DNA of 64,000 nt from Actinomadura sp. K4S16 (GTDB lineage Bacteria; Actinomycetota; Actinomycetes; Streptosporangiales; Streptosporangiaceae), in assembly GCF_008327685.1 (NCBI RefSeq), contig NZ_BDDE01000019.1, forward strand, positions 1-64,000, read 5' to 3'. Shown in pieces: positions 9,450 to 18,720 of the stretch (position 1 is its first letter; each line of letters opens with the position of its first letter). The position numbers and the translations under genes are program-made. A model generated the notes under the pieces. The model was given only the letters and a program-made list of their open reading frames with translations. It ran no database searches and was not told the origin of the DNA.

Positions 9450-9788
9450 ATGAGTCGACCGATGCGGGAGCAGAGCTACCTGATCCTGCTCGCTCTCGCC
9501 CCTGAACCTCTGTACGGCTACGGCATCATCAGCGCGGTCGGGGAGTTGTCGGAGGGGCGGATCAAACTCGCCTCGGGCACCCTGTACACCGCCCTGGACC
9601 GGCTCGGCACCGAGGGTCTGGTCGACGTCCACCGCGAGGAGGTCGTGGACGGGCGGTTCCGCCGCTACTACACCCTCACCGGAGCCGGCCGCCAAGCCGT
9701 CGAAGCCGAGACCGAGCGCCGCGCCGCGTTGGCCGCCCGCGCCCGATCTCGCCTCTCCCTGCCCCGCATCTCCCCGGAGCTGGCATGA
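9450..9788 (+). CDS. PadR-family transcriptional regulator
   Basis: 112 residues starting at ATG 9450; a second in-frame ATG is at 9462. The winged-helix core is typical of PadR: LILLALAPEPLYGYGI, SGTLYTALDRLGTEGLV and the wing DGRFRRYYTLTGAG. No Shine-Dalgarno precedes the start, so the message may be leaderless. An AT-rich run GATATATATG just upstream is a candidate autoregulatory site. The stop overlaps the next start (ATGA), so it is co-translated with the membrane protein that follows, the usual arrangement for PadR pairs. Confidence 0.9.
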   Translation: MSRPMREQSYLILLALAPEPLYGYGIISAVGELSEGRIKLASGTLYTALDRLGTEGLVDVHREEVVDGRFRRYYTLTGAGRQAVEAETERRAALAARARSRLSLPRISPELA

Positions 9789-10339
9789 GCACTCGGTACG
9801 AGAACCGCTGCCGCCTTCTGCTGCGCGCCTACCCGCGCCACTACCGCGAGATCCGCGGTGCCGAACTGCTGGGCACGCTTCTGGACGCCGCCGAACCCGG
9901 ACGCTCCACACCCACGCTGCGGGAATCATGGGCCGTCATCCGCGGCGGGCTGGCCACCCGACACCGCGTGCGCCCTCCCCTGCGCCACCTTCTTGCCTAC
10001 CGTCTCCGGGGCAAGCGCGTTCCGTACAAGTATCGCTGGTGGGTCCGGGATGACATCTTGAGCCAGTGGGCCTCCGTACGCCTGCCGCTGTTGTGGGGGG
10101 TGTTCGTGTTGTCGCTGATGCTGTGGGATGGCTACTCCATCCGCAGGATCGCCATCGCGGCCATGGTCCAGACGCTAGGGATCGCTCTAATACTTTGGCG
10201 TGCGCGGCGCTATGGACCCGATCGATCCGATCGGGAACTGCTGTGGAAACACGAGTTCCTGCCTGACGGAACCCCCTTCGAGGCCTCTCGGCCGCAGCCG
10301 CCCGCACCCGCATCGGGAACGTCGCCCACTCCCGAATGA
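9785..10339 (+). CDS. PadR-associated membrane protein
   Basis: 184 residues, start overlapping the PadR stop by 4 bp. The N-terminal half is basic and cytoplasmic in character (RLLLRAYPRHYREIRGAELL, a motif common in proteins paired with PadR regulators). Two hydrophobic segments lie at about 100-117 (LPLLWGVFVLSLMLW) and 122-140 (IAIAAMVQTLGIALILW). The C-terminus is Pro-rich. It probably forms a regulatory module with PadR. Function unknown. Confidence 0.75.
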   Translation: MSTRYENRCRLLLRAYPRHYREIRGAELLGTLLDAAEPGRSTPTLRESWAVIRGGLATRHRVRPPLRHLLAYRLRGKRVPYKYRWWVRDDILSQWASVRLPLLWGVFVLSLMLWDGYSIRRIAIAAMVQTLGIALILWRARRYGPDRSDRELLWKHEFLPDGTPFEASRPQPPAPASGTSPTPE

Positions 10340-10360
10340 CCGTTCCAGCCGACTTGCGGG

Positions 10361-11884
10361 CTATTCGAGGGTGGTCAGTTGGAGGCGGAGGGCCAGGCGT
10401 TTCTGGGGGGTCGACAGGTCTACGGGGGTGACCTCTGCCATGCGGCGTAGGCGGTGGCGGAGGGTGTTGGGGTGGACGTCCAGGGCCTGGGCCGTTCCCT
10501 TGGGGTCGCCGTAGTGGTCCAGCCACGCGGCGAGGGTCGGGAGGTAGGACGTTCCGTGCTTCTCGTCGTGGGCGCGCAAGGCCGGTAGGGGGCCGCCCAG
10601 GAGGTCGGTGCCGACGGCCTTTCTTGCGCGTTCCACGACTACGGCCTCCCAGGCGTCCTCCAGGAGGGCCGTTCCAGGGGTGAGGCGACCGGATGCGACT
10701 AGCGCGGCGAGTTCGGTGGCCTCGGTGCGGGAGCGGGGGAGGTCGGCGGGGGAGCGGGCCAGGCCGCCCGCCGCCGCGTAGAGGGTGCGGTCGTGCGCGC
10801 GGGCGCGGGAAAGGACGTCGCGCAGCCAGGGCATCGTGCCTGACTCGGCGGTGTCGCGGCCGGGCTCCGTCACCACCGCGAAGACCGTGCCGGCCAGGTC
10901 GGTGAGGAGGGGGCGGTGCCAGCCGTAGCGGCGGGTCAGGGCGTCCCACAGGTCGAGGCGCTGGCGGATGTCCTCGGGTTCGGCCTGGTTGCCGAGGACG
11001 GCCACGCGCCAGGGCGGCGGCGCCGGGACGGGCTGGGAGCCGTCCTGGAGCGCGGCGCGCAACTGGTCCGCCGAGACGCGGCGGGCGACGCCGGCCTCGG
11101 CGCGGAGGCGGAGCAGGTGCAGGGCCAGGACGGAGGCCAGGTCGGCCAGCCGCAGGACGCGGTCCGGGGGGATCGGCGTGCGCGCCACCACCCAGATCGA
11201 GCCGAGCCATTCGCCGCCGGCGCGGACCGGGATGACGAGGCGGGGCAGCATCCCGTCCGGTCCCGCGGGGACGAGGACGGGGGCGCTCGACCGGGCCAGC
11301 TTGCGGAACACGCCGGAGGCCCGCAGATGAGCGATGACCTGCGGCGGGACGCGGCGGCCGACGATCGTGGAGACGCGGGCCGGGTCGGTGCTGTCCTGGC
11401 GGCCCGAGTAGGCGAGGACGCGGGAGCGCGCGTCCTCCAGCGTCACCGGGGCGTCGGCGATCTCCGCCGCCGTGTCGGCCAGGGCGAACAGGTCGTCCCG
11501 CGGTCCGGACGGTCCCGGGAACGGTGCGGCGGCGCGGTCGATGGCGCCGCGCGCCAGCCAGATGACGTGCGTCCAGGACGCGTCCCGCTGGAGTTCCATG
11601 AGCGCCGGCTCCAGGCGGCGCGCCGCGGCCGCCACCTCGGCGGCCCCGGCGAGGGGCGACTTGAGCACGACGCCGCTCGCTCCCGCCGCGTCTGCGCGTT
11701 CCAGGAGCGCGACGGCGCCCGCCGGGTCCGTGACGCCCGCGCCGAGGACGATCTCGCCCGGCCGTCCGGCCGCCTCGCCCGGTTCGGCCAGCACGACGTC
11801 GTGCACCTGCGCGTCCCGGCCGGGCGCGACCAGGCGCAGCAGCCCCGGGCCCAGCGCGTCGACCAGGCCGGTCACGCTGATCAT
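10361..11884 (-). CDS. PucR-family transcriptional regulator
   Basis: 507 residues with the PucR architecture: an N-terminal purine-catabolism-regulator-like domain (about 1-125), a central GGDEF-like region, and a C-terminal PucR helix-turn-helix (GTAQALDVHPNTLRHRLRRM, about 463-482). It is divergent from the FAD-dependent amino-acid oxidoreductase at 12019 with 134 bp between, so it most likely controls that gene in response to an amino acid or nitrogen signal. The regulatory link is inferred from gene order. Confidence 0.9.
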   Translation of the reverse strand: MISVTGLVDALGPGLLRLVAPGRDAQVHDVVLAEPGEAAGRPGEIVLGAGVTDPAGAVALLERADAAGASGVVLKSPLAGAAEVAAAARRLEPALMELQRDASWTHVIWLARGAIDRAAAPFPGPSGPRDDLFALADTAAEIADAPVTLEDARSRVLAYSGRQDSTDPARVSTIVGRRVPPQVIAHLRASGVFRKLARSSAPVLVPAGPDGMLPRLVIPVRAGGEWLGSIWVVARTPIPPDRVLRLADLASVLALHLLRLRAEAGVARRVSADQLRAALQDGSQPVPAPPPWRVAVLGNQAEPEDIRQRLDLWDALTRRYGWHRPLLTDLAGTVFAVVTEPGRDTAESGTMPWLRDVLSRARAHDRTLYAAAGGLARSPADLPRSRTEATELAALVASGRLTPGTALLEDAWEAVVVERARKAVGTDLLGGPLPALRAHDEKHGTSYLPTLAAWLDHYGDPKGTAQALDVHPNTLRHRLRRMAEVTPVDLSTPQKRLALRLQLTTLE

Positions 11885-12018
11885 GCGTTCTCCTCCCTTT
11901 CCTCCATTGTGCGCTTCGCATCATGGTCGTCGTCCAGATTGGCCGAATGCGACAGGGGCATCGGCGGGCGGACGCATCACCATCGAAGTGACGTGATTCA
12001 CGAAGGAGAGGAGAGGTC

Positions 12019-13257
12019 ATGGCGCGCCGAGTCGCCGTCGTGGGGGCGGGCATGGTCGGTCTGTCCACCGCATGGTTCCTGCAGGAGCACGGCGACGACG
12101 TCACCGTGTTCGACCGGCGGGACGTCGCGGCCGGAGCGTCCTGGGGCAACGCCGGGTGGCTGACCCCCGGCCTGGCGACCCCGCTTCCCGAACCGGCCGT
12201 CCTCTCCTACGGCGTGCGCGCGGTGCTCAGCCCGTCGTCGCCGGTCTACGTCCCGCCGAGCGCGAACCCGCGCCTGCTGCGGTTCCTCGCCGGGTTCGCC
12301 CGCAACAGCACGGCGGCCCGGTGGCGGCGCGCGATGGAGGCGCTGGTGCCGATCAACGGCCGGGCGCTGCCGAGCTTCGACGCCCTGCTGGACGGCGGCG
12401 TCCGCGCGGAGACGAACGATGCCGGCTCCTTCCTCGCCGCGTACCGGACGGCGGACGAGCGCCGCGTCCTGCTGGAGGAGATCGAGCACATCCGCGCGGC
12501 GGGCCAGGAACTGGAGTACGAGGTCCTGACCGGCGACGAGGCGCGCCGGGTGGAGCCCGCGCTCTCGGACGAGATCGGCGCCGCGATCCTGCTGCGCGGC
12601 CAGCGCTTCATCAACCCCGGCGTGTTCGTGCACGCCCTCGCCGACTCCGTCCGCGACCGCGGCGGCAAGATCCGCGCGGGGGTGGAGGTCACCGACATCC
12701 GCGACGAGCCGGGCGGCGTGGCCGTCCGCACGGGCGGCAGCGACTTCGAGGCGTTCGACGCGGTGGTCCTCGCGAGCGGCGTGTGGCTCGGCGATCTCGC
12801 CCGGCGGTTCGGCGTCGGCGCGCTCGTCCAGGCGGGCCGCGGCTACAGCTTCAGCGTGCCGATGGAGCGCGTCCCGGACGGCCCGGTGTACTTCCCCGCG
12901 CAGCGGGTCGCGTGCACGCCGCTCGGCGACCGGCTCCGCGTCGCCGGGATGATGGAGTTCCGCCGCCCGGAGGCGCCGCTCGACCCGCGCCGGATCAGGG
13001 CGATCACCGAGGCCGCGCGCCCGCTGCTGCACGGCGCCGACCTGGACGCCCGGCAGGACGAGTGGGTCGGGTCGCGCCCCTGCACCCGCGACGGCCTCCC
13101 GCTGATCGGCGCCACCCGGTCGCCGCGGGTCTTCGCCGCGGGCGGCCACGGCATGTGGGGCATCACGCTCGGCCCGGCCACCGGGAGCCTCCTCGCGGAG
13201 ATGATCGCGACCGGCCGCCGCCCCCGCGAGCTGGACCCGTTCGACCCGCTCCGCTGA
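12019..13257 (+). CDS. FAD-dependent D-amino-acid dehydrogenase-like oxidoreductase
   Basis: 412 residues of the DadA/glycine oxidase (DAO) family. The N-terminal Rossmann motif is RVAVVGAGMVGLSTAWFL, followed by GASWGNAGWLTP, as in DadA. The C-terminal FAD contact is GGHGMWGITLGPATG. These enzymes oxidatively deaminate D-amino acids or related amines to 2-oxo acids, usually at the membrane face. AAGGAGAGGAG precedes the ATG. Its divergent PucR neighbour suggests substrate induction. A sarcosine- or opine-type substrate is also possible. Confidence 0.85.
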   Translation: MARRVAVVGAGMVGLSTAWFLQEHGDDVTVFDRRDVAAGASWGNAGWLTPGLATPLPEPAVLSYGVRAVLSPSSPVYVPPSANPRLLRFLAGFARNSTAARWRRAMEALVPINGRALPSFDALLDGGVRAETNDAGSFLAAYRTADERRVLLEEIEHIRAAGQELEYEVLTGDEARRVEPALSDEIGAAILLRGQRFINPGVFVHALADSVRDRGGKIRAGVEVTDIRDEPGGVAVRTGGSDFEAFDAVVLASGVWLGDLARRFGVGALVQAGRGYSFSVPMERVPDGPVYFPAQRVACTPLGDRLRVAGMMEFRRPEAPLDPRRIRAITEAARPLLHGADLDARQDEWVGSRPCTRDGLPLIGATRSPRVFAAGGHGMWGITLGPATGSLLAEMIATGRRPRELDPFDPLR

Positions 13258-13324
13258 CCCCCCGGTTCTCTCCGGTTCGTCACCTTTCCTCCGGCCGCTC
13301 CGTCAATGCGGTGAAGGAGGAACG

Positions 13325-13927
13325 ATGAGCGAATACGACTGGACCCTGATGTACGCCATGCACGACGCGTTGAGGAGGGAACTGGAGCACCTCGCCAAGG
13401 TCACCGCGCGCGAGGACGACGACCCCCGCCGCCTCCTCGCCGCGGCGGCGGGCTGGGAGCTGTTCAAGACGGCCCTGCACGCCCACCACACCGCCGAGGA
13501 CGAGGCCCTCTGGCCCGTCGTCCGGAAGGCCCTCGACGGCCGCGGCGACGACCTGGCCCTCCTGGACGCGATGGAGGCGGAGCACGCCGCCGTCGACCCC
13601 CTGATCGAGGCCATCGACACGGGCGCCGAACCCGTGGGCGAACTCGTCGACGCCCTCGCCACCGCCCTCACCGCGCACCTCGCGCACGAGGAGAAGGAGG
13701 CCCTGCCGCTGCTCGACGCCACCCTGACCCTGGAGCAGTTCCAGAACTTCGGCCAGGCCCACGGCCGCCACGTCGGCCCGAACGGCCCGCGCGTGCTCCC
13801 CTGGATCCTCGACGGAGCGGACGAGGCGACGGTGGCGACCTCGCTGGCCGTCCTGCCCGAACCGGCCCGCGCCGCGTTCGAGACGCAGTGGCAGCCCGCC
13901 TACCGGGCCCTGAAGCGCTGGCCCTGA
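13325..13927 (+). CDS. hemerythrin HHE-domain protein
   Basis: 200 residues, a four-helix-bundle hemerythrin-like domain filling most of the chain. Candidate di-iron ligands are seen in YAMHDALRREL, LHAHHTAEDEALWP, MEAEHAAVDPLI and LAHEEKEALP. Such proteins bind O2, NO or iron. AAGGAGGAACG precedes the ATG. It ends at a strong hairpin shared with the convergent lpdA gene. Confidence 0.9.
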   Translation: MSEYDWTLMYAMHDALRRELEHLAKVTAREDDDPRRLLAAAAGWELFKTALHAHHTAEDEALWPVVRKALDGRGDDLALLDAMEAEHAAVDPLIEAIDTGAEPVGELVDALATALTAHLAHEEKEALPLLDATLTLEQFQNFGQAHGRHVGPNGPRVLPWILDGADEATVATSLAVLPEPARAAFETQWQPAYRALKRWP

Positions 13928-13951
13928 CCCCGGAAGAACCCTAGAGAAACG

Positions 13952-13992
13952 GCGAGGCCGCCGCCACGGACGAACCGTGGCGGCGGCCTCGC
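13952..13992. terminator. bidirectional hairpin terminator
   Basis: Perfect 18-bp stem (13952-13969 with 13975-13992) around a 5-nt loop ACGAA, between the convergent hemerythrin and lpdA genes. No strong T-tract, as usual for actinobacteria. Confidence 0.85.
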
Positions 13993-14015
13993 GCCGTAGC
14001 GCCGGAGCGCCGGAA

Positions 14016-15419
14016 TCAGAGGTTGATCATGTGCCCGGCCAGGCCGTGCACGGCCTCCTTCATGGCCTCGCCCAGGGACGGGTGGGCGTGCACGTTGCGG
14101 GCGACCTCGTTGACGGTGAGGTCCCACTGCTGCGCCAGGGTCAGCTCCGGCAGCAGCTCGGTCACCTCGGGGCCGATCATGTGCGCGCCGAGGATCTCGC
14201 CGTACTTCGCGTCGCTGATCACCTTCACGAAGCCCTCGCCCTCGCCGAGGCCGAGGGCCTTGCCGTTGGCGCTGAAGGGGAACTTCGCGGTCTTGACGTC
14301 GAAGCCCTGCTCCTTCGCCTGCGCCTCCGTCCAGCCGAACGAGGCGACCTGCGGCTGGCAGTAGGTGGCGCGCGGGATCATCACGTAGTCGAGCTCCATG
14401 GTCTCGGCGTCGGCGATGGTCTCGGCGGCGACGATGCCCATGGCCTCGGCGGCGTGCGCGAGCATCAGCTTCGCGGTGACGTCGCCGATGGCGTAGATGT
14501 GCGGGACGGACGTGCGGCAGCGGCCGTCCACGTCGATCGCGCCGCGCTCGGTCAGCGCGACGCCGGTCTTCTCCAGCCCGTAGCCCTCCACGTTCGGCTG
14601 GAACCCGATCGCCTGGAGCACCTTGTCGGCCTCCAGCACCTGCTGCGCGCCGTCCTTGCCGGTGACGGTGACCTTGACCTTCTCGCCCGAGTCGTCGATC
14701 GCGTCGACCCGGGTCGAGGTGAGGACGTCCACGCCGAGCTTGCGGTACCGCTTCGCCAGCTCCTTGGACACCTCGGCGTCCTCGTTCGGCACCATCCGGT
14801 CGAGGAACTCGACGATCGTGACCTTCACCCCGTAGTTGTGCAGCACGTAGGCGAACTCGACGCCGATGGCGCCCGCGCCCGCGATGACGATGCTGCCCGG
14901 CAGCTCGGAGCTGAGGATCTGCTCCTCGTAGGTGACGACCCGCTCCGACAGCGACGTGCCCGGCAGCAGCTTGGTGTGCGCGCCGGCCGCGATGATGCAG
15001 TTGTCGAACGTCACCGTCTCGCTCGACCCGTCCTGCCGGGCCACCTGCAGGGTGTTCGGGTCGGTGAACGTGCCGCGCCCGTCATAGGACGTGATCTTGT
15101 TCTTCTTCATCAGGAACTGGACGCCCTTGACGAGCTTGTCCGACACCTGGCGGCTGCGCTGGTAGGCGACGCCGTAGTCGAAGGACACGCTGCCCTCGAC
15201 GTTGATCCCGAAGGTCTTCTGCTCCTGGGTGAAGATGTGCGCCAGCTCGGCGTTGCGCAGCAGCGCCTTCGAGGGGATGCAGCCGACGTTGAGGCACACC
15301 CCGCCCCAGTACCTCTCCTCGATGATCGCCGTCTTCAGCCCCAGCTGTGCCGACCGGATCGCGGCGACATAACCACCCGGGCCCGCGCCCAGGACCACGA
15401 CGTCAAAGTGTTCGCTCAT
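14016..15419 (-). CDS. lpdA: dihydrolipoyl dehydrogenase (E3)
   Basis: 467 residues, normal for E3, the flavoenzyme that reoxidises dihydrolipoamide in pyruvate and 2-oxoglutarate dehydrogenase complexes using NAD. Seen: FAD motif VVVLGAGPGGYVAA (7-20), redox-active disulfide GGVCLNVGCIPSK (Cys42, Cys47), NAD motif IVIAGAGAIGVEFA, FAD contact YAIGDV, and the C-terminal active-site NVHAHPSLGEA. No E1 or E2 gene is adjacent, so it is a stand-alone subunit gene. The 356 bp upstream separate it from a divergent membrane-protein gene. Confidence 0.97.
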   Translation of the reverse strand: MSEHFDVVVLGAGPGGYVAAIRSAQLGLKTAIIEERYWGGVCLNVGCIPSKALLRNAELAHIFTQEQKTFGINVEGSVSFDYGVAYQRSRQVSDKLVKGVQFLMKKNKITSYDGRGTFTDPNTLQVARQDGSSETVTFDNCIIAAGAHTKLLPGTSLSERVVTYEEQILSSELPGSIVIAGAGAIGVEFAYVLHNYGVKVTIVEFLDRMVPNEDAEVSKELAKRYRKLGVDVLTSTRVDAIDDSGEKVKVTVTGKDGAQQVLEADKVLQAIGFQPNVEGYGLEKTGVALTERGAIDVDGRCRTSVPHIYAIGDVTAKLMLAHAAEAMGIVAAETIADAETMELDYVMIPRATYCQPQVASFGWTEAQAKEQGFDVKTAKFPFSANGKALGLGEGEGFVKVISDAKYGEILGAHMIGPEVTELLPELTLAQQWDLTVNEVARNVHAHPSLGEAMKEAVHGLAGHMINL

Positions 15420-15775
15420 ATCAATGGACGATATTCGCCGCGACCACGTGCTCGCATCCCGGCGGGCGCACCAGAGAGGGGCATCACGCGGCGCGGTCGC
15501 ACCGGACGGCGGCGCGGCGGTCCGGGGGCGGCGCGCGGGGGCGCCGGGTCGGATGCGGCCGTCACATCCTGTTAGGGTTTCGGCAAGGTCTCCCTCCGAT
15601 CACGATCCGCGGGAGCCCGTCGAACGACAGGGCGGCGCGCAAGGGGCGCGAGCCCGGAGCCGTCCCGGCCGCGGAGCCCGGCGGCGTCCCCTGGAACGGC
15701 GGAGCCACGGCGCCGGAACACCGCGCCCCGGCCCGGTCGTCGCCCCGGTTCCCAACCGAGTGGAGGAGAAGGCGA
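15420..15775. other. 356-bp divergent intergenic region
   Basis: It separates lpdA (minus) from the membrane-protein gene at 15776 (plus) and must hold both promoters. It is very GC-rich. I see no clear operator or gene in it. Confidence 0.5.
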
Positions 15776-16459
15776 GTGAGGATCCCCAAGCGCGTCAACA
15801 CCGTCCTGGACTGGGTGGAAGAGCACCTGCTCGCGCTTGCGGTCGTCGTCGCGCTGGTCGTCGTCGCGCTGGTCGCCACGCTCGCGCCCCCGGCCGTCGG
15901 CCTCCCGGTCGCCGGGTTCGTCCTCGGCGCCGCCGCCGGCGGCCTCCTCGTGCACGTCCGGCTGAGCCGCCGCATCGCCCGCGCCCGCTCCGACAACGAC
16001 AACCTGCTCCGCGAGAACGGCGCGCTGCGGCACCGCAACACCGTGCTCGCCAGCGGGGTGATCACGCGGGAGGCGCAGGAGACGCAGGCGCTCGTCGCCA
16101 TCCCCGAGGACGACCTGCTCGACGAGCCGGCCGACCCGCAGGCCACCACCACCCTCGACGAACTGCTGGACGGCGATCCGCAGCGCACCGACGAGCTGTC
16201 GGGCGGCGACCCGCAGCGCACCGACGAGCTGCCGGGCGACCCGGGGAGCACCGGCGAGCCGTCCGCCCGGAGCGAGGCCCCGCCCCGCAGCGGCGGCGCG
16301 CGAAACGATGATCCGCTGGGCGGCGACCCGCAGCGCACGACCGTCCTGCCGTCGCTGCCGGACGACCTCCTCGGCGGCGCCGGCGACGCGGGAAACGGGA
16401 CCGCCGCGGACGACGACGAGGACACCGCGCGCACACCGCGCAAGTCCCGGAAGGCGTGA
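15776..16459 (+). CDS. membrane-hairpin protein with acidic repeat tail
   Basis: 227 residues from GTG 15776, with AGGAG eight bases upstream. Residues about 12-55 form two closely spaced hydrophobic segments (LALAVVVALVVVALVATLA, then VGLPVAGFVLGAAAGGLLV), followed by a short basic/coiled region (SRRIARARSDNDNLLREN). The rest is a disordered, acidic, Asp/Glu/Pro-rich tail with repeats of GDPQRTDEL. No family recognised. It resembles LapA-type (DUF1049) small membrane proteins at the N-terminus. The tail probably lies in the cytoplasm as a binding platform; this is inference. Confidence 0.7.
   Translation: MRIPKRVNTVLDWVEEHLLALAVVVALVVVALVATLAPPAVGLPVAGFVLGAAAGGLLVHVRLSRRIARARSDNDNLLRENGALRHRNTVLASGVITREAQETQALVAIPEDDLLDEPADPQATTTLDELLDGDPQRTDELSGGDPQRTDELPGDPGSTGEPSARSEAPPRSGGARNDDPLGGDPQRTTVLPSLPDDLLGGAGDAGNGTAADDDEDTARTPRKSRKA
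16172..16342 (+). repeat. in-gene tandem repeat (GDPQRTDEL units)
   Basis: Near-identical DNA units begin at 16172, 16205 and 16322 (GGCGAYCCGCAGCGCAC core), encoding GDPQRTDEL, GDPQRTDEL and GDPQRTTVL. Expansion or contraction here would change the acidic tail length. Confidence 0.75.
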
Positions 16460-16550
16460 CCGCGAAGGCGTGACCAGGGCCTTCTGCCGCACCGTCAGCG
16501 GAGCCTCACTCCGGTGTTACTTCCGCTGATCTTCGGGCAGAAGGTCGGCC

Positions 16551-17960
16551 GTGGACGACTCGACCAACGCGCGGCAGGGAGCGGATCCGGGACGCGGACG
16601 CGAGGGCGCCGGCCCGCCGGAGGGCGCGGAGCCCCACGAGGGCGCCGTCCGCAAGGCGGTGATCGCCTCGGCGATGGGCAACTGCATCGAGTGGTTCGAC
16701 TTCGGCGTGTTCAGCGCCGGGGTGATGACCGCGATCATCGGCACGGTGTTCTTCCCGGAGGACGCGGGCGGCAGCGCCACGCTGCGCTCGTTCGCGCTGG
16801 TCGCGGCGGCGTTCCTCGCCCGTCCGTTCGGCGGGCTGTTCTTCGGGCCCATGGGCGACAGGCTCGGCCGCAAGCGGGTGCTGGCGGCCACCATCATCCT
16901 GATGTCGGGCTCCACGTTCGTGATCGGCGTGCTGCCCGGGTACTCCACGATCGGGATGGCCGCGCCGCTGCTGCTGCTCGCCGTGCGGCTCGTCCAGGGC
17001 TTCTCGACGGGCGGCGAGTACGGCGGCGCCGCCACGATGATCGCCGAGTACGCGCCGACGAACCGGCGCGGGTTCTACGGCGCGTTCCTGGAGTTCGGCA
17101 CCCTCGGCGGCTACATCCTGGGCGCCGGGCTCGTGCTGGGGATCGACCTCGCGCTCAGCGAGGGCGCGATGCACGAGTGGGGCTGGCGCATCCCGTTCCT
17201 GATCGCGCTGCCGCTCGGCGCCGTCGGGCTCTACGTCCGGACGCGGATCGAGGACACCCCGACCTTCCAGCACATGGAGGCGGAGGGCAGGAAGGCCCGG
17301 TCGCCGCTCAAGGAGACCGTGGAGCACCACTGGCGCACCATCCTGAGGCTGATCGGGATCGTGGTCCTGCTGAACGTCGCCGTCTACACGCTGCTGACGT
17401 TCATGCCGTCCTACCTCGTCGACTTCCTGGACATGGACGACACCACATCGCAGCTCACCACGATCGGCGTGGAGGCGGCGATGATGGCGGTGATCCTGCC
17501 GCTGGGCGCGCTGTCGGACCGGGTCGGCCGCAAGCCGCTGCTGGTCGCCGCGGCGACCGGCTTCCTGGTGCTGTCCTGGCCGGCGTTCGCGCTGATGCAG
17601 ACGCACGACCCGGCGGGGGTCGCGGTCGGCTACGCGATCATCGGCGGGCTGCTGGTCCTCATGCTGGCGGTGATCGGCGCGACGTTCCCGGCGATGTTCC
17701 CGACGAAGGTGCGGTACGGGGCCTTCGCGATCGGCTACAACATCTCGACGTCGCTGTTCGGCGGCACGGCGGCCGTGCTCGTGGGCTCGCTGATCGACGC
17801 CACGGGCTCCAACTACGTCCCGGCCTACTACCTGATGATCGTCGCGCTGGTCGCGCTGCTGCCGATCCTCAGGATCCCCGAGACGGCCCGGGTGCCGATC
17901 GACCAGGCCGGGGAGGAGAACGCCCCGGAACCGGTGGGCGCCGGGACGCGGCGAGGGTGA
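16551..17960 (+). CDS. MFS transporter, metabolite:H+ symporter (MHS) family
   Basis: 469 residues from GTG 16551, 12 predicted membrane helices after a hydrophilic N-terminus of about 35 residues. MHS signatures are present: IEWFDFGVFS in helix 1, RPFGGLFFGPMGDRLGRKR in loop 2-3, and RLVQGFSTGGEYGGAATMIAEY in helix 4-5. The family (ProP, KgtP, ShiA) takes up compatible solutes or organic acids with protons. The substrate cannot be read from the sequence. Convergent with, and only 15 bp from, the next gene. Confidence 0.9.
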   Translation: MDDSTNARQGADPGRGREGAGPPEGAEPHEGAVRKAVIASAMGNCIEWFDFGVFSAGVMTAIIGTVFFPEDAGGSATLRSFALVAAAFLARPFGGLFFGPMGDRLGRKRVLAATIILMSGSTFVIGVLPGYSTIGMAAPLLLLAVRLVQGFSTGGEYGGAATMIAEYAPTNRRGFYGAFLEFGTLGGYILGAGLVLGIDLALSEGAMHEWGWRIPFLIALPLGAVGLYVRTRIEDTPTFQHMEAEGRKARSPLKETVEHHWRTILRLIGIVVLLNVAVYTLLTFMPSYLVDFLDMDDTTSQLTTIGVEAAMMAVILPLGALSDRVGRKPLLVAAATGFLVLSWPAFALMQTHDPAGVAVGYAIIGGLLVLMLAVIGATFPAMFPTKVRYGAFAIGYNISTSLFGGTAAVLVGSLIDATGSNYVPAYYLMIVALVALLPILRIPETARVPIDQAGEENAPEPVGAGTRRG

Positions 17961-17975
17961 GGTGGGGACCGGTGG

Positions 17976-18362
17976 TCAGCGCTGCGCCGCCCGCAGGCGC
18001 GCGTAGACGGCGTCGATGACGGTCCAGCCGTCGAGCTCGACGCGGGAGCCGAAGTCCTCGCCGCGCTCCACCACGACGTCGACCAGCGCGCGGACGACGC
18101 TCGGCTTGTGCAGGTTGAGCATGGACTCGTCCTCCGCGCGGCACACGCTTCCGCTGTGCGTGTAGGGGCCGCCGTCCGGGACGATCCTGCCGGGCCCTTC
18201 CCGGAAGACGACGTTGATGTTCCCCGGACGCCCGTCCTTGCTGAGAAGCAGGACCTCACGGCAGCCGTGGATGCCCTCCTCGTCCCTCTCATGCTGGTGC
18301 CCCACCACCCATCGGTAGGTGTCGGCGCCTACCAGGAGCCTGCGGTAACGGCGGCGTCCCAT
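17976..18362 (-). CDS. conserved hypothetical protein in ArsR operon
   Basis: 128 residues, mixed alpha/beta and soluble, without signal or membrane segment. I do not recognise the family. Two conserved-looking stretches are YRWVVGHQHERDEEG and LDGWTVIDAVYARLRAA. Its start lies one base after the stop of the ArsR gene (TGACATG), so it is translated with it and is probably regulated by it. Confidence 0.65.
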   Translation of the reverse strand: MGRRRYRRLLVGADTYRWVVGHQHERDEEGIHGCREVLLLSKDGRPGNINVVFREGPGRIVPDGGPYTHSGSVCRAEDESMLNLHKPSVVRALVDVVVERGEDFGSRVELDGWTVIDAVYARLRAAQR

Positions 18363-18363
18363 G

Positions 18364-18669
18364 TCATTCCGCCGCGTCGAGGTGCTCTTCGAGGGCGTCC
18401 AGGCGCGACGCCCAGGCGCGCCTGTAGGGGGCCAGCCACGCGTCCACCTCGGCGAGGGGTTCCAGGCGGACCTCGTAGACGCGGCGCTGCGCGTCCTGGC
18501 GCGCCTGGACGAGACCCGCGTCGCGAAGCACGCGCAGGTGCTTGGACGTCCCCGGCTGCGTGAGCCCCAGCCGCTCGACGAGCTCGCCCACCGGGCGCGG
18601 ACGTTCCAGCAGCAGGTCCAGGATGCGGCGGCGGGCCGGCTCGGCGAGCACGGCGAACGCGGATGTCAT
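18364..18669 (-). CDS. ArsR-family winged-helix repressor
   Basis: 101 residues. The internal ATG at 18669 was chosen over longer readings because homologues begin with FAVLAEPARRRILDLL. The winged helix is complete: LTQPGTSKHLRVLRDAGLV (recognition helix) and RRVYEVRLEPL (wing). No metal-binding Cys cluster (ELCVCDL type) is present, so it is unlikely to be a metal sensor and more like the SRPBCC-associated ArsR group. A dyad operator lies 24 bp upstream. Heads a two-gene operon. Confidence 0.9.
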   Translation of the reverse strand: MTSAFAVLAEPARRRILDLLLERPRPVGELVERLGLTQPGTSKHLRVLRDAGLVQARQDAQRRVYEVRLEPLAEVDAWLAPYRRAWASRLDALEEHLDAAE

Positions 18670-18692
18670 GGCGTCATCATAACCGCCTGCGT

Positions 18693-18712
18693 ATATGCCT
18701 AAGAATGCATAT
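18693..18712. promoter_or_regulatory. candidate ArsR operator
   Basis: ATATGC (18693-18698) and GCATAT (18707-18712) form a perfect dyad with an 8-bp AT-rich spacer, in the promoter position of the ArsR gene and near the encapsulin operon promoter. Confidence 0.6.
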
Positions 18713-18720
18713 TGCGGGGG

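Noticed and set aside
9936..12149. 737-codon minus-strand frame across the PucR region
   Set aside because: Pro/Arg/Gly-rich shadow of the PucR gene in another frame; no ribosome site or domain.
13977..15575. 532-codon plus-strand frame opposite lpdA
   Set aside because: lpdA on the other strand has all catalytic motifs; this frame is its complement.
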